Source of the DNA: Clostridium sp.
GTDB taxonomy: Bacteria; Bacillota; Clostridia; Lachnospirales; Lachnospiraceae
Assembly (NCBI GenBank): GCA_023664775.1
Contig: JAMPEW010000026.1
Coordinates: 1 to 43,503 of the forward strand
DNA length: 43,503 bases
Direction of reading: 5' to 3'
How positions within the stretch are numbered: position 1 is the stretch's first letter; every line of letters starts with the position of its first letter. Below, piece after piece: positions 14,307 to 24,083 of the stretch. Both the position numbers and the translations under genes were made by a program. The notes beneath the pieces were generated by a model. That model saw only the letters and a list, made by a program, of their open reading frames with translations. It was not told the DNA's origin and ran no database searches.

Positions 14307-16193
14307 ATGGAATTGTTAAGTAAAATCAACCATGAAAATGACATAAAGAACATAAACAGAGAGGATTACGATAGGCTTGCATATGAGATTAGGCAGTTCC
14401 TTATTGACAGGGTCAGCAAAAACGGCGGACATCTTGCATCTAATCTTGGCTGTGTTGAGCTTACCATGGCGCTTCATCTTGCCATGAATTTTCCTGAGGA
14501 TAAGCTTGTTTTTGATGTGGGGCATCAGTCCTATACCCACAAAATTTTAACGGGAAGAAAAAAGGAGTTTGACAAGCTCAGGAAATACGGTGGAATGAGT
14601 GGATTTCCTAAAACAAGGGAGAGTGATTGCGATGCGTTTAACACAGGACACAGCTCCACAAGCATATCGGCGGCTATGGGCTTTGCAGTTGCACGTGATC
14701 TTAAGGGAGGAAATGAAAAGGTTGCTGCCGTTATAGGCGATGGCTCCCTCACCGGAGGTATGGCATATGAGGCAATGAACTGTTTGGCGCAGACAAAGAC
14801 AGGCTGTGTTATCGTTTTAAATGACAATGAAATGTCCATAGATAAGAATGTGGGCGGAATGTCGAAATATTTAAACAATATTCGTGTGGGTGCAGCCTAC
14901 AATGATTTTAAGGTTGGAGTTGAGAACAGCCTTTTGTCCACAGAGACGGGTGAGTGGGCGGCAAAAAAAATAAAGCGTACCAAGGACGCCATAAAACACC
15001 TGCTTGTTCCGGGCAGCTTTTTTGAGGAGCTTGGAATAACCTACGTGGGACCCATAGACGGACACGATATAAATGCAATGGTTTCCACCTTTAAAAAGGC
15101 ATTCAGGTTAAATAAGCCGATTATCATACATGTTATAACGAAAAAGGGAAAGGGCTACCGTTATGCGGAAAGGCATCCTGACTATTTTCATGGAATATCT
15201 GCATTTGATAAGGAAACAGGAAGGGTGCTTGAGAAAAAACAGTGCAAGACCTATACTGACATTTTTGCAAACCACATGGTTGAACTTGGGGAACTGCATG
15301 AAAACCTAGTGGCAGTTACCGCGGCAATGTCAATCGGGACTGGGCTTCATAAATTTCAGGAAAAATATCCTGACAGAATGTTTGATGTTGGAATTGCAGA
15401 GCAGCATGCAGTTACATTTGCGGCAGGGCTTGCTTCGGCTGGAATGATTCCTGTTGCCGCCATATATTCATCTTTTTTACAGAGAGCCTACGACCAGATA
15501 TTGCATGACGTGTGCCTGCAGGGGCTGCATGTTATTTTTGCCATAGACCGTTCCGGCATCGTAGGGCAGGACGGGGAAACCCATCAGGGAATATATGATA
15601 TTTCTTTTTTGTCGCATATGCCGAATATGGTTGTTATGGCGCCAAAAAACAGATATGAGCTTACCCAAATGATGAACTTTGCATATGAGCATGACGGACC
15701 TGTTGCAATAAAGTATGCAAGAGGCACCGCATATAAGGGACTGTCTGAATTTTCAGAGCCGATAGTATTTGGAAAAAGTGAGATAATAAAAAGGGGAACG
15801 GATATAGCAATTCTTGCATGCGGCAATATGAATGAGGAGGCCGCCAAGGTTGTTGATATGCTTGAGAAGGACGGTCTTGCGCCTACATTTATCAATGCAA
15901 GGTTTATTTCCCATGTGGATACAGAGCTTTTAACTGACATATGCCAAAATCACCATATACTTGTGACGATGGAGGAAAACATTATCAGGGGCGGATATGG
16001 CGAGATGGTTGACAATGAAATCATAAAAAATAAGATATGCCTGCAGGAAAATTTTGTTCATATAAATTGTGGAATTAATCAGGCTTTTGTTGAACAGGGA
16101 ACAATAAGCGAGCTTAGAAATAAGCTTAATATAGATGCTGTGTCGGTATATGGCAGGATTAAGGAGTGTCTTGACGAATGCAGGAAAAGATAA
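14307..16193 (+). CDS. dxs: 1-deoxy-D-xylulose-5-phosphate synthase
   Basis: First enzyme of the MEP isoprenoid pathway; joins pyruvate and glyceraldehyde 3-phosphate with thiamine diphosphate. At 628 residues it is full length. Visible are the ASNLGCVELTMALH start region, GHQSYTHKILTGR, the thiamine diphosphate motif GDGSLTGGMAYEAMN, the catalytic-Glu segment IAEQHAVTFAAGLA, and a complete transketolase C-terminal domain. It begins 2 bp past ispA and its end overlaps tlyA by 16 bp. Confidence 0.97.
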   Translation: MELLSKINHENDIKNINREDYDRLAYEIRQFLIDRVSKNGGHLASNLGCVELTMALHLAMNFPEDKLVFDVGHQSYTHKILTGRKKEFDKLRKYGGMSGFPKTRESDCDAFNTGHSSTSISAAMGFAVARDLKGGNEKVAAVIGDGSLTGGMAYEAMNCLAQTKTGCVIVLNDNEMSIDKNVGGMSKYLNNIRVGAAYNDFKVGVENSLLSTETGEWAAKKIKRTKDAIKHLLVPGSFFEELGITYVGPIDGHDINAMVSTFKKAFRLNKPIIIHVITKKGKGYRYAERHPDYFHGISAFDKETGRVLEKKQCKTYTDIFANHMVELGELHENLVAVTAAMSIGTGLHKFQEKYPDRMFDVGIAEQHAVTFAAGLASAGMIPVAAIYSSFLQRAYDQILHDVCLQGLHVIFAIDRSGIVGQDGETHQGIYDISFLSHMPNMVVMAPKNRYELTQMMNFAYEHDGPVAIKYARGTAYKGLSEFSEPIVFGKSEIIKRGTDIAILACGNMNEEAAKVVDMLEKDGLAPTFINARFISHVDTELLTDICQNHHILVTMEENIIRGGYGEMVDNEIIKNKICLQENFVHINCGINQAFVEQGTISELRNKLNIDAVSVYGRIKECLDECRKR

Positions 16194-17008
16194 AAAGAGA
16201 AAGACTTGACGTGCTGCTTGTGGAAAAGGGCATTGCGCCATCGAGGGAAAAGGCAAAGGCGGTAATTATGTCGGGAATCGTATATGTTGACGGCAGCAGG
16301 GAGGACAAGGCAGGCGCCGCATTTCCTGTAAATGCTAATATTGAGGTAAGGGGAACTACACTGAAATATGTGAGCAGAGGCGGTCTTAAGCTTGAAAAAG
16401 CCATGCAGGAATTTAACATAAGCCTTAAGGAGCAGGTATGCATGGACGTTGGTGCGTCCACGGGAGGCTTTACGGACTGTATGCTGCAAAATGGGGCGGC
16501 ACGTGTTTACGCAATTGATGTGGGACATGGCCAGCTTGACTGGGGGCTTAGAAACGACGGCAGGGTCGTATGCATGGAAAAAACAAACATAAGATATGTT
16601 ACCCCTGAGGATATAGGAGAGCCTGTGGATTTTTCCTCAATTGACGTTTCCTTTATATCGCTGAAAAAGGTTCTGCTTCCCGTAAAAAATATACTTGGAA
16701 ATCAGGGTAAAATTGTTTGCCTGATAAAGCCGCAGTTTGAGGCGGGACGTGAAAAGGTTGGAAAAAAGGGCGTTGTCAGGGATAAGGAGGTTCATAAGGA
16801 GGTTATAGAAACGGTAACGGATTATGCGAAAACCATAGACCTATACCCGCTTATGCTTGATTTTTCTCCCGTAAAGGGACCTGAGGGAAATATTGAATAT
16901 CTTTTATATCTTTCAAAAAATAAAGATGCTTTAGATTTATCAGCAAAATATGGACATATTGATATAGGCAGGGTAGTTGAAAGCTCCCATGATGCTTTAG
17001 ATACATAA
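16178..17008 (+). CDS. tlyA: TlyA-type rRNA 2'-O-methyltransferase
   Basis: Predicted rRNA cytidine-2'-O-methyltransferase of the TlyA/hemolysin A family. An S4 RNA-binding domain (RLDVLLVEKGIAPSREKAKA) comes first, followed by an FtsJ-like Rossmann fold with the SAM loop MDVGASTGGFTDCML and the IKPQFEAGREKVGKKGVV segment. It has 276 residues. Its place between dxs and nadK is the standard clostridial order. Whether it also has a hemolysin role is not supported here. Confidence 0.93.
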   Translation: MQEKIKRERLDVLLVEKGIAPSREKAKAVIMSGIVYVDGSREDKAGAAFPVNANIEVRGTTLKYVSRGGLKLEKAMQEFNISLKEQVCMDVGASTGGFTDCMLQNGAARVYAIDVGHGQLDWGLRNDGRVVCMEKTNIRYVTPEDIGEPVDFSSIDVSFISLKKVLLPVKNILGNQGKIVCLIKPQFEAGREKVGKKGVVRDKEVHKEVIETVTDYAKTIDLYPLMLDFSPVKGPEGNIEYLLYLSKNKDALDLSAKYGHIDIGRVVESSHDALDT

Positions 17009-17063
17009 TAGCAATGATTAAAATTTTGTGTTTCAATGCACAATACCGTAAAGGATAAAATTT

Positions 17064-17891
17064 ATGAATAAATTTATAATATTTACAAATACGGACAAGG
17101 ACGAGGGACTTATCCTTTCAAAAAAAATAACGGACTATTTAAGCAGCAAGGGTGCAGCGTCCTCCCTCGTTTGTGACGCCGTTCTTGATAATGGTGCTAT
17201 GGACGAGCTTGTAAAGGGAGCAGATGCCGCAATTGTTTTAGGCGGAGATGGTACAATGCTTAGAGCCACCTGGGGTATCGGCATTTATGACATACCTCTT
17301 ATAGGAATAAATCTTGGAACACTTGGCTTTTTGACAGAGGTTGAGGAGACAGGCGTATTTGATGCGCTGGATATGCTGTTAGAAGACAGGTACATAATTG
17401 AAAACCGTATGATGATTGAAGGAACTGTTGGTAATAAAACCTTCCACTCGCTAAATGATATTGTAATTACGAGAGCAGGTTTTTCACGCGTGATTGGACT
17501 CAATGTATATGTAAACGGACAGCTTCTTGACACCTATGAGGCGGATGGTGTTATTGTTTCCACGCCGACAGGGTCAACGGGCTACAATCTGTCCGCAGGA
17601 GGACCTATCGTAAGTCCAAGGGCAAGAGTGATTGTCGTAACGCCGATTTCGCCTCATTCCCTTACCTCAAAAAGTGTTGTGTTTGACAGCACGGATAAGA
17701 TAAAAATTGAGATTGCGAAAAAGAGAAAAACGCAAGATACGGAGGCGATCGTATCCTTTGATGGTGGAAACAGCATAGACCTTGGGGCTGGTGACGTTGT
17801 ATCGGCATGTATTTCCTTACGGACCGTCCGGCTTATCAAGGTGCATGATGTGAATTTCTACAGTGTGCTTCGGGACAAAATAGGAGGTTGA
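17064..17891 (+). CDS. nadK: NAD kinase
   Basis: Phosphorylates NAD to NADP. The catalytic GGDGT motif is at residues 60-64, and the conserved TPTGSTGYNLSAGGPIV and ITPISPHSLTSK-like (VTPISPHSLTSK) blocks are present. It has 275 residues. The 55-bp gap after tlyA is the widest in this part of the operon, but no terminator or clear promoter is in it. Confidence 0.96.
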   Translation: MNKFIIFTNTDKDEGLILSKKITDYLSSKGAASSLVCDAVLDNGAMDELVKGADAAIVLGGDGTMLRATWGIGIYDIPLIGINLGTLGFLTEVEETGVFDALDMLLEDRYIIENRMMIEGTVGNKTFHSLNDIVITRAGFSRVIGLNVYVNGQLLDTYEADGVIVSTPTGSTGYNLSAGGPIVSPRARVIVVTPISPHSLTSKSVVFDSTDKIKIEIAKKRKTQDTEAIVSFDGGNSIDLGAGDVVSACISLRTVRLIKVHDVNFYSVLRDKIGG

Positions 17892-17895
17892 TATT

Positions 17896-18342
17896 TTGAA
17901 GGAGCAAAGGCAGAGTGCAATTGTGAAAATAATAACGGAAAAAGAGATTGACACCCAGGAGCGCCTGCTTAAATGTTTAATTGACAGCGGCTTTGATACA
18001 ACGCAGGCAACGGTATCAAGGGATATAAGGGAGCTTAACATTACCAAGGTTTCATATGAGGGAAACAGGCATAAGTATGTGCTTGACAATAGCCGCCTTG
18101 AGCAGTCGGCAGCGAAATACAGGCACATGCTCGAAAATTATATAATATCAATTGACTGTGCAGGAAATCTTATTGTTATAAGAACCACGGCAGGAATGGC
18201 GATGGCTGTGGGAACGGCAATAGACAGCCTGCATGATGATGATATTATGGGCTGTATTGCAGGCGATGACACTTTGTTTATTGCAATCAAGGACCCTCAT
18301 AGAGCAGATGAGATAATTGGGAGTATAAAAAAATGTTATTAA
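17896..18342 (+). CDS. argR: Arginine repressor
   Basis: Arginine-dependent hexameric regulator of arginine biosynthesis and breakdown. N-terminal winged helix includes TQATVSRDIRELNITKV; the C-terminal arginine-binding domain has GCIAGDDTLFIAIK. It has 148 residues. The start is TTG 17896, 7 nt after AGGAGG. It overlaps recN by 10 bp; an argR-recN pair is widespread in Firmicutes. Confidence 0.95.
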   Translation: MKEQRQSAIVKIITEKEIDTQERLLKCLIDSGFDTTQATVSRDIRELNITKVSYEGNRHKYVLDNSRLEQSAAKYRHMLENYIISIDCAGNLIVIRTTAGMAMAVGTAIDSLHDDDIMGCIAGDDTLFIAIKDPHRADEIIGSIKKCY

Positions 18343-20021
18343 ATTTACACATAAAAAATATAGTTTTGATAGACGATATAGATATAAGCTTTGGCGATAA
18401 CCTTAACATTCTGACGGGTGAAACAGGAGCGGGAAAGTCAATTATAATCGGTTCACTCGGCATATGCATGGGAGGAAAATTCCAAAGGGAGCTTCTTCGG
18501 GACGAGGGAAAGGATGGCTTGGTTGAGCTTACATTTTCAATTGATAATCCCCATATCAGGGAGCTTTTGGAGGATATGGAAATTTATCCTGATGAGAACG
18601 ATGAGCTTATTATTTCAAGAAGGATAAACAGTGCAGGAAGAACAATAAACAGAATAAACGATGACACAATTACTGCCGCAAAATTAAAGGAAGCAGCGGC
18701 AGTGCTGATTGACCTTCATGCACAGCATGAGCAGCAGACGCTTTTAAAGCCAAATAAGCACATGGAAATTCTTGACAGATTTGGCGGGGCTGAAATTGCC
18801 GATGCCAAAAAATTAGTGGAAGCAGACTTTGAAAAATATAAATCCATTTTAAAAGAAATAGAAGAAAATTCAATGGATGAGGCTGAAAAAAATAAGCAGA
18901 TGGATTTTCTGAAATACCAAATTGATGAAATTTCTGCAGCAAAGCTTGTTGCAGGGGAGGATGACGAGCTTGAGCTTGCGTACAGGAAATCGGTTAATTT
19001 AAAGGAGATACTTGGCACTGCTGACGAGATATACAAAATAACGGGATATGAGGAGAGTGACTCCTTTGCAAATTCCATCGGAAGGGCGATTTTGCAGATG
19101 AAAAGGCTGGTTGAGCTTGACGGCGACCTTGCGCCTGCAAGTGAAATTTTAACTGATATTGATTCCATGCTGAATGATTTTAACAGGGAATTATCCGATT
19201 ATATGCAGAATATGGAATATAATGCCGAAAATTTTGCGGAGGTTGAGGAACGGCTTAATTTAATTAATTCCTTAAAGGCAAAGTATGGAAAAACCATACC
19301 GGATATCCTTTCTGCAATTGAAGCTTTCAAGGAGAAGTACGAAAAGCTTGTATCCTATGAGCAGTATATGGAAAAGCGAAACGGTGAGCTTGAAAAAGTA
19401 AAAAAGGACCTTGAGGAAAAATGCAAACGGCTTACGGATATAAGGAAAAGCACTGCAAAAAGGCTTTGCGGCATGATTAAGGAGGCTTTAAGCGAGCTTA
19501 ATTTTTCCTCGGTTGAATTTGACATGAGCTTTCATGTTTTGGATAAATTTACGGCAAACGGAGCTGACGAGGCGCATTTTATGATTTCTACCAATATTGG
19601 CGAGGCTGCAAGACCTCTTTATGAGGTAGCGTCAGGTGGAGAGCTTTCAAGAGTCATGCTTGCCCTGAAATCCTGTATTGCATATGAGGATGATACGCCT
19701 ACGCTCGTCTTTGATGAAATTGACGTGGGCATAAGTGGTAAAACTGCACAGAGCGTTGCAAAAAAGCTTTCCATTATTGGAAGGAAGCATCAGGTCATCT
19801 GTATTACCCATCTGCCACAGATTGCTTCCATGGCAGACTCGCATTACATAATTGAAAAAAGCGTGGAAAAAAATAAAACAACAACCAAAATAAGGAAGCT
19901 TGACAGCGAGGAGGAAATCCACGAAATTGCAAGGCTTTTGGGTGGTGACGAGGTGACGAAAACAGCTCTTGCAAACGCACAGGAAATGAAAGATTTGGCA
20001 GATAAAACAAAAATATACTGA
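18333..20021 (+). CDS. recN: DNA repair protein RecN
   Basis: SMC-like ATPase acting early in double-strand break repair. The Walker A loop is GETGAGKS (residues 29-36), long coiled coils fill the middle, and the C-terminal half has the ABC signature ASGGELSRVMLALK and Walker B TLVFDEIDVGISG. At 562 residues it is full length. It is the last gene before a strong terminator. Confidence 0.96.
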   Translation: MLLNLHIKNIVLIDDIDISFGDNLNILTGETGAGKSIIIGSLGICMGGKFQRELLRDEGKDGLVELTFSIDNPHIRELLEDMEIYPDENDELIISRRINSAGRTINRINDDTITAAKLKEAAAVLIDLHAQHEQQTLLKPNKHMEILDRFGGAEIADAKKLVEADFEKYKSILKEIEENSMDEAEKNKQMDFLKYQIDEISAAKLVAGEDDELELAYRKSVNLKEILGTADEIYKITGYEESDSFANSIGRAILQMKRLVELDGDLAPASEILTDIDSMLNDFNRELSDYMQNMEYNAENFAEVEERLNLINSLKAKYGKTIPDILSAIEAFKEKYEKLVSYEQYMEKRNGELEKVKKDLEEKCKRLTDIRKSTAKRLCGMIKEALSELNFSSVEFDMSFHVLDKFTANGADEAHFMISTNIGEAARPLYEVASGGELSRVMLALKSCIAYEDDTPTLVFDEIDVGISGKTAQSVAKKLSIIGRKHQVICITHLPQIASMADSHYIIEKSVEKNKTTTKIRKLDSEEEIHEIARLLGGDEVTKTALANAQEMKDLADKTKIY

Positions 20022-20048
20022 TTATATAAACCGAAAATATTTGATACT

Positions 20049-20082
20049 AAGAGTACATGTCAGCATGTACTCTTATTTTTTT
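20049..20082 (+). terminator. Terminator of the asp23-recN operon
   Basis: A perfect 11-bp stem (20049-20059 with 20064-20074, AAGAGTACATG), TCAG loop, then ATTTTTTT. It sits 28 bp after the recN stop. Confidence 0.9.
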
Positions 20083-20085
20083 ACT

Positions 20086-20190
20086 TTATAAGAAAGTTCT
20101 CCGAACTTCCTTATAAGGCAGGATTAAAAATCCTGCTAAGATTCGAACTACAGCGTCGAAGACGCTTTGTTCTTGGAATGGCTGATGTTC
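20086..20190 (+). promoter_or_regulatory. String of hairpins before spoIVB
   Basis: Three hairpins in a row: a 14-bp stem with one mismatch (20086-20099/20103-20116), GCAGGATT-AAA-AATCCTGC (20118-20136), and AGCGTC-GAA-GACGCT (20152-20166). The last can be enclosed by GAAC (20145-20148) and GTTC (20187-20190). The end, GATGTTCAAAAG then AAAGGAGGG, resembles the efp and galE leaders. The fold is less regular than theirs. Confidence 0.4.
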
Positions 20191-20212
20191 AAAAGAAAAG
20201 GAGGGATTTACA

Positions 20213-21400
20213 ATGAGTATTAAAGCGTACAGGCAGATGTTATGTGCCATGTTAGCCGTAGTATGCTGTTTAATATGTGTAACTGTCTTTCATGATATAA
20301 ATTCATTTACAAATAAATTGGTGGTAAGTGGTAATGGAGAGGTAACGGAAAAGCTTTATGCACATGAAACCGGTGTTGAGGCGGATTTGCTGCAGGAGGG
20401 GCAGACAGAGAAAACTGTTCTTGGACAGTCTGCCGAAAATGAAAATACAGCGGCAGCCTCAGAAAAGACGGAAACGGTCCATATGGTAATGCCATCAGGC
20501 AAACCAATCGGCATTTATGTAAAAACGGACGGCGTAATGGTTATCGGCACGGGTGAGGTAAAAACAAAAACAGGCGAAAGCTGCTGTCCATGCATGAACC
20601 TGATAGAAAGCGGAGATTACATTACTGCCATAAATGGAACGAAGGTAAATGACAAAGAAGAATTAATCAGTAATGTTGACAAATACGGAAGCAGTGAGGT
20701 TGTGATAAGCATAAAGAGAAAGGGACAAAGCATGGATGTAAGCGTAACGCCTGTGCTTTCCGTTAATGACAAATATATGCTTGGGCTTTGGGTAAAGGAT
20801 GACATTTCAGGTATTGGAACGCTTACTTATATTGATGAAAACGGATTTGGCGCTTTGGGACACAGTATCAATGACAATGATACGGGAGAGCTTTTAGAAG
20901 TAGGGGACGGCGCAATCTATAATACGCAGATTATAAATATTGTACGGACAGACGGGCAAAGCCCCGGAAGGCTGGAGGGGCTGATTGATTATTCATCAAA
21001 AAATGTAATCGGCAGGGTGAATAATAATACAACCTATGGCATAAAAGGTTATATGACTAAAAATGCGGGAGATTATATTTCCTCAGGTGAATGGATGCCC
21101 ATAGGAAGGAAATCCGAAACACATTTAGGCTCTGCTCTGCTGTTGTCTGCCGTATCGGGTGAACCGAAATATTATGATGTGGAAATTACAGGGATAGATA
21201 TAAGCGAGAGCAGTCAGAACAAGGGACTGGAAATAAAAATTAAGGATCCTGAGCTTTTAAACCTTACAAGTGGAATCGTGCAGGGCATGAGTGGAACGCC
21301 AATCATACAGGACGGGAAGCTTGTAGGAGCAGTAACGCATGTATTTTTGAGAGATCCCACACGAGGCTATGGAACATTTGTTGAAGACATGATAGAATAA
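20213..21400 (+). CDS. spoIVB: SpoIVB serine peptidase
   Basis: Forespore-made S55 peptidase that signals activation of mother-cell sigma-K processing in Bacillus. The protein has an N-terminal membrane anchor (about 8-28), a PDZ domain (about 95-180), and the peptidase domain with His217 (GALGHS), Asp345 and Ser360 (GMSGTP); the spacing matches the known triad. It has 395 residues. AAAGGAGGG precedes the ATG. Its position after recN is conserved in Firmicutes. An extra CCPC near residue 124 is unusual. Confidence 0.95.
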   Translation: MSIKAYRQMLCAMLAVVCCLICVTVFHDINSFTNKLVVSGNGEVTEKLYAHETGVEADLLQEGQTEKTVLGQSAENENTAAASEKTETVHMVMPSGKPIGIYVKTDGVMVIGTGEVKTKTGESCCPCMNLIESGDYITAINGTKVNDKEELISNVDKYGSSEVVISIKRKGQSMDVSVTPVLSVNDKYMLGLWVKDDISGIGTLTYIDENGFGALGHSINDNDTGELLEVGDGAIYNTQIINIVRTDGQSPGRLEGLIDYSSKNVIGRVNNNTTYGIKGYMTKNAGDYISSGEWMPIGRKSETHLGSALLLSAVSGEPKYYDVEITGIDISESSQNKGLEIKIKDPELLNLTSGIVQGMSGTPIIQDGKLVGAVTHVFLRDPTRGYGTFVEDMIE

Positions 21401-21496
21401 TATCACAGGGGAATTGCCGCACTAAGCATATTTATAGTATGATATACGACAGCCCTATAAGGCGGCTAAACAGTAAAATATAAAGGAGGCATCATC

Positions 21497-22471
21497 ATGT
21501 GTACAGCTATAACCTATACAACGAAAGACCATTATTTTGGACGTAACTTTGATTTGGAGTATTCCTATAATGAAACAGTCACAATCACACCAAGAAACTT
21601 TCCTTTTAAATTCCGAAGGATGCCTGAGATAAAACAGCATTATTCCATGATTGGAATGGCATATGTCGTAAAAGACTATCCCCTTTATTACGAGGCAACA
21701 AACGAAAAAGGACTGAGCATGGCATCCCTCAATTTCCCTGAATATGCACATTACAATAAGGTGCAGGAGGGGAAGGATAATATAACGACCTTTGAGTTTA
21801 TTCCATGGATTGTCTGCCAGTGTGAAACTGTGGATGAGGCAAAAAAGCTTCTTGAAAAAATAAATATTACGGATGAGCAGTTTGATGAAAGCCTGCCAAA
21901 TGGAACGCTGCACTGGATGATTGCCGACAAGGAAGCGTCCATAACCGTGGAATGTGAAAAGGACGGCTTAAAGATATATGATAATCCGATGGGTGTGCTT
22001 ACGAACAGCCCGTCCTTTAACATACAGCTTGTCAATTTAAGCAATTATCTTAGTGTCACGTCAGAGCAGATTGAAAACAGGTTTTCCGATAAAATTACCC
22101 TCACACAGTACAGCAGGGGCATGGGCGGTATCGGTCTGCCGGGTGATTTATCCTCGATGTCAAGATTTGTGAAGGCAACCTTTACCAAGCTAAATTCCAT
22201 ATGTGGAGACGGAGAAAATGAGAGCATAAGCCAATTTTTCCATATACTTGGTTCCGTTGACCAGCAAAACGGCTGTGTATGCATGGGAAACGGAAAGTAT
22301 GAGCGTACAATATATTCCTGTTGCTGCAATGTTGACTACGGCATCTATTACTACACAACCTATAACAACAGCATGATTACTGCCGTATCGATGTACAATG
22401 AAAATATCGACAGCAGGGAGCTTGTCTCATATCCGCTTATCTGCGAAACACAGATAAAGCATCAGAACTAG
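21497..22471 (+). CDS. Choloylglycine hydrolase (bile salt hydrolase-like)
   Basis: Linear-amide Ntn hydrolase. Cys2 would become the N-terminal nucleophile after Met removal. GRNFDLE supplies Arg16 and Asp19, LNFPE the next conserved Asn (79), LTNSPSFN the oxyanion-region Asn, and PGDLSSMSRFVKATF the conserved Arg. These match the bile salt hydrolase set rather than penicillin V acylases, and the 324-residue length fits. It would act in the cytoplasm, splitting taurine or glycine from bile salts; the substrate preference is inferred. AAAGGAGG precedes the ATG, and the gene ends at its own terminator. Confidence 0.87.
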   Translation: MCTAITYTTKDHYFGRNFDLEYSYNETVTITPRNFPFKFRRMPEIKQHYSMIGMAYVVKDYPLYYEATNEKGLSMASLNFPEYAHYNKVQEGKDNITTFEFIPWIVCQCETVDEAKKLLEKINITDEQFDESLPNGTLHWMIADKEASITVECEKDGLKIYDNPMGVLTNSPSFNIQLVNLSNYLSVTSEQIENRFSDKITLTQYSRGMGGIGLPGDLSSMSRFVKATFTKLNSICGDGENESISQFFHILGSVDQQNGCVCMGNGKYERTIYSCCCNVDYGIYYYTTYNNSMITAVSMYNENIDSRELVSYPLICETQIKHQN

Positions 22472-22528
22472 ATTTTAACGATGCATAAAATATAGATAAA
22501 AATAAAATTCAAAAACACTAATAAAAAA

Positions 22529-22569
22529 ATCATCTCCTTTACATAATAAGTAAAGCGGATGATTTTTTT
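22529..22569 (+). terminator. Terminator after the bile salt hydrolase gene
   Basis: ATCATC and TTTAC arms (22529-22542) pair with GTAAA and GATGAT (22550-22563) with one mismatch inside, followed by TTTTTTT. The A-run on the other side makes it possibly bidirectional. It lies only about 40 bp before the transporter start. Confidence 0.85.
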
Positions 22570-22605
22570 ACTTTATAGGAAATTAATAAAACAGGAGGGA
22601 AATCT

Positions 22606-24006
22606 ATGACAAAAAAGTTAAGCTGGGTTTCAAAAATCTGCTTCGGTATCGGAGCATTTGGAAAGGATGCAGTCTATGCTATTGTGGGTACATACCTGAT
22701 GATGTACCTGACAGATTACAGAAGCGTGGCGCCTGCATTTGTGGGAACGCTTTTTATGGTGGCGAGAATTTGGGATGCCTTTAATGACCCGTTTATGGGA
22801 ATGATTGTTGACAATACAAGAACGAGATGGGGAAAGTTTCGTCCTTGGATTTTAATTGGAACAATTTTAAACGCAGTTGTTCTTGCACTTTTGTTTTTGG
22901 ACAACGGACTTGAGGGGAAGGGCTATCTTGTATGGTGTTCTGTGTTTTATATCCTGTGGGGCATGACATATACAATTATGGATATACCATATTGGTCGCT
23001 TGTTCCGGCACTTACCGAGGATGAAAATGAGAGAAGTCAGATATCTGCCATACCACGTATATTTGCAAGCCTTGCATGGCTCGTAATCAACTCCTTCGGT
23101 CTTATTATGGTATCAAGGCTTGGCGGCGGGGACGATGTGAGGGGCTTTTCCATTTTAGCGTCAATCATCTCAATCGTATTTATTTTGGCGTCAATTGTAA
23201 CCTGTCTTACCTGTAAGGAGCAGGTGGTAACGCCGAGTGCGGAAAAGACAAGCATTAAGGGAATGATAAACGTGCTTTTCAAAAATGATCAGGTAAAAAT
23301 TATACTTGGAATCGCCCTTTTCTTCAATATTGCGTATCAGCTTTCAAACAGCTTTGCCCTTTATTATTTTAAATATGTGGCAGAACGCACCTATGCAGAG
23401 GAGGGAAATGGAGTGCTTTATCCTGTTTATGCGGGTGTGGCAGGCTTTGCGCAGATGGGTTCAATGGCTGTCCTTCCATTTCTGTCGCAAAAAATCGGCA
23501 AGAAAATATCCTTCTTTTTTGCAAGCTTTTGTCCTGTCATCGGCTTTGCCCTTCTATGGATCTTTGGCTATTTCATACCAAAGAACATTGTGGCTGTAGG
23601 AGTGTGCAGCGCAATCGTAAATATTGGAATTGGCTTTATGCTTGTATTTATAACGGTAATACTTTCTGAGGTTGTCGACTATGGCGAGTATAAGCTTGGA
23701 ACGAGAAATGAAAGCATATTATTTTCCATGCAGACCTTTGTGGTTAAATTTGCAGGCGCCTTCAGTGGATTTTTAAGCGGTGTGGGTCTTACCCTGATTG
23801 GCTATCAGGCAAATGTACAGCAGACCACAGGCGCTGAAAATGGTATGCGGGTAATCATGTTCCTCATTCCTGCAGTGCTTTCAGCATTATGCTACCTCAT
23901 ATATATCAAGGGATATAAGCTCACGCCTGATTTTTATAAGAAGGTAAGGGAGACAATAGATTTGAACAGAAGCATGTCTGACATTAACAGACAGAAGGAA
24001 TCATAA
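22606..24006 (+). CDS. GPH-family sugar:cation symporter
   Basis: Twelve-span transporter of the glycoside-pentoside-hexuronide family (MelB/LacY-of-Streptococcus type without the IIA tail). Landmarks are the FGKDAVYAIVGTYLMMYLTD first span, RIWDAFNDPFMG after span 2, and TRWGKFRPWILIG, all typical. It has 466 residues. AGGAGGG precedes the ATG. Being followed by a GH42 beta-galactosidase and galK-galT, it most likely imports a beta-galactoside such as lactose or galacto-oligosaccharide; this is inferred from context. Confidence 0.9.
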   Translation: MTKKLSWVSKICFGIGAFGKDAVYAIVGTYLMMYLTDYRSVAPAFVGTLFMVARIWDAFNDPFMGMIVDNTRTRWGKFRPWILIGTILNAVVLALLFLDNGLEGKGYLVWCSVFYILWGMTYTIMDIPYWSLVPALTEDENERSQISAIPRIFASLAWLVINSFGLIMVSRLGGGDDVRGFSILASIISIVFILASIVTCLTCKEQVVTPSAEKTSIKGMINVLFKNDQVKIILGIALFFNIAYQLSNSFALYYFKYVAERTYAEEGNGVLYPVYAGVAGFAQMGSMAVLPFLSQKIGKKISFFFASFCPVIGFALLWIFGYFIPKNIVAVGVCSAIVNIGIGFMLVFITVILSEVVDYGEYKLGTRNESILFSMQTFVVKFAGAFSGFLSGVGLTLIGYQANVQQTTGAENGMRVIMFLIPAVLSALCYLIYIKGYKLTPDFYKKVRETIDLNRSMSDINRQKES

Positions 24007-24083
24007 AAGGAAAGAGGTTGTCATGTTATGGATATAGGCAATCCACACCATATGAAAACGGATGAAAATAGGAGGATAAACAG

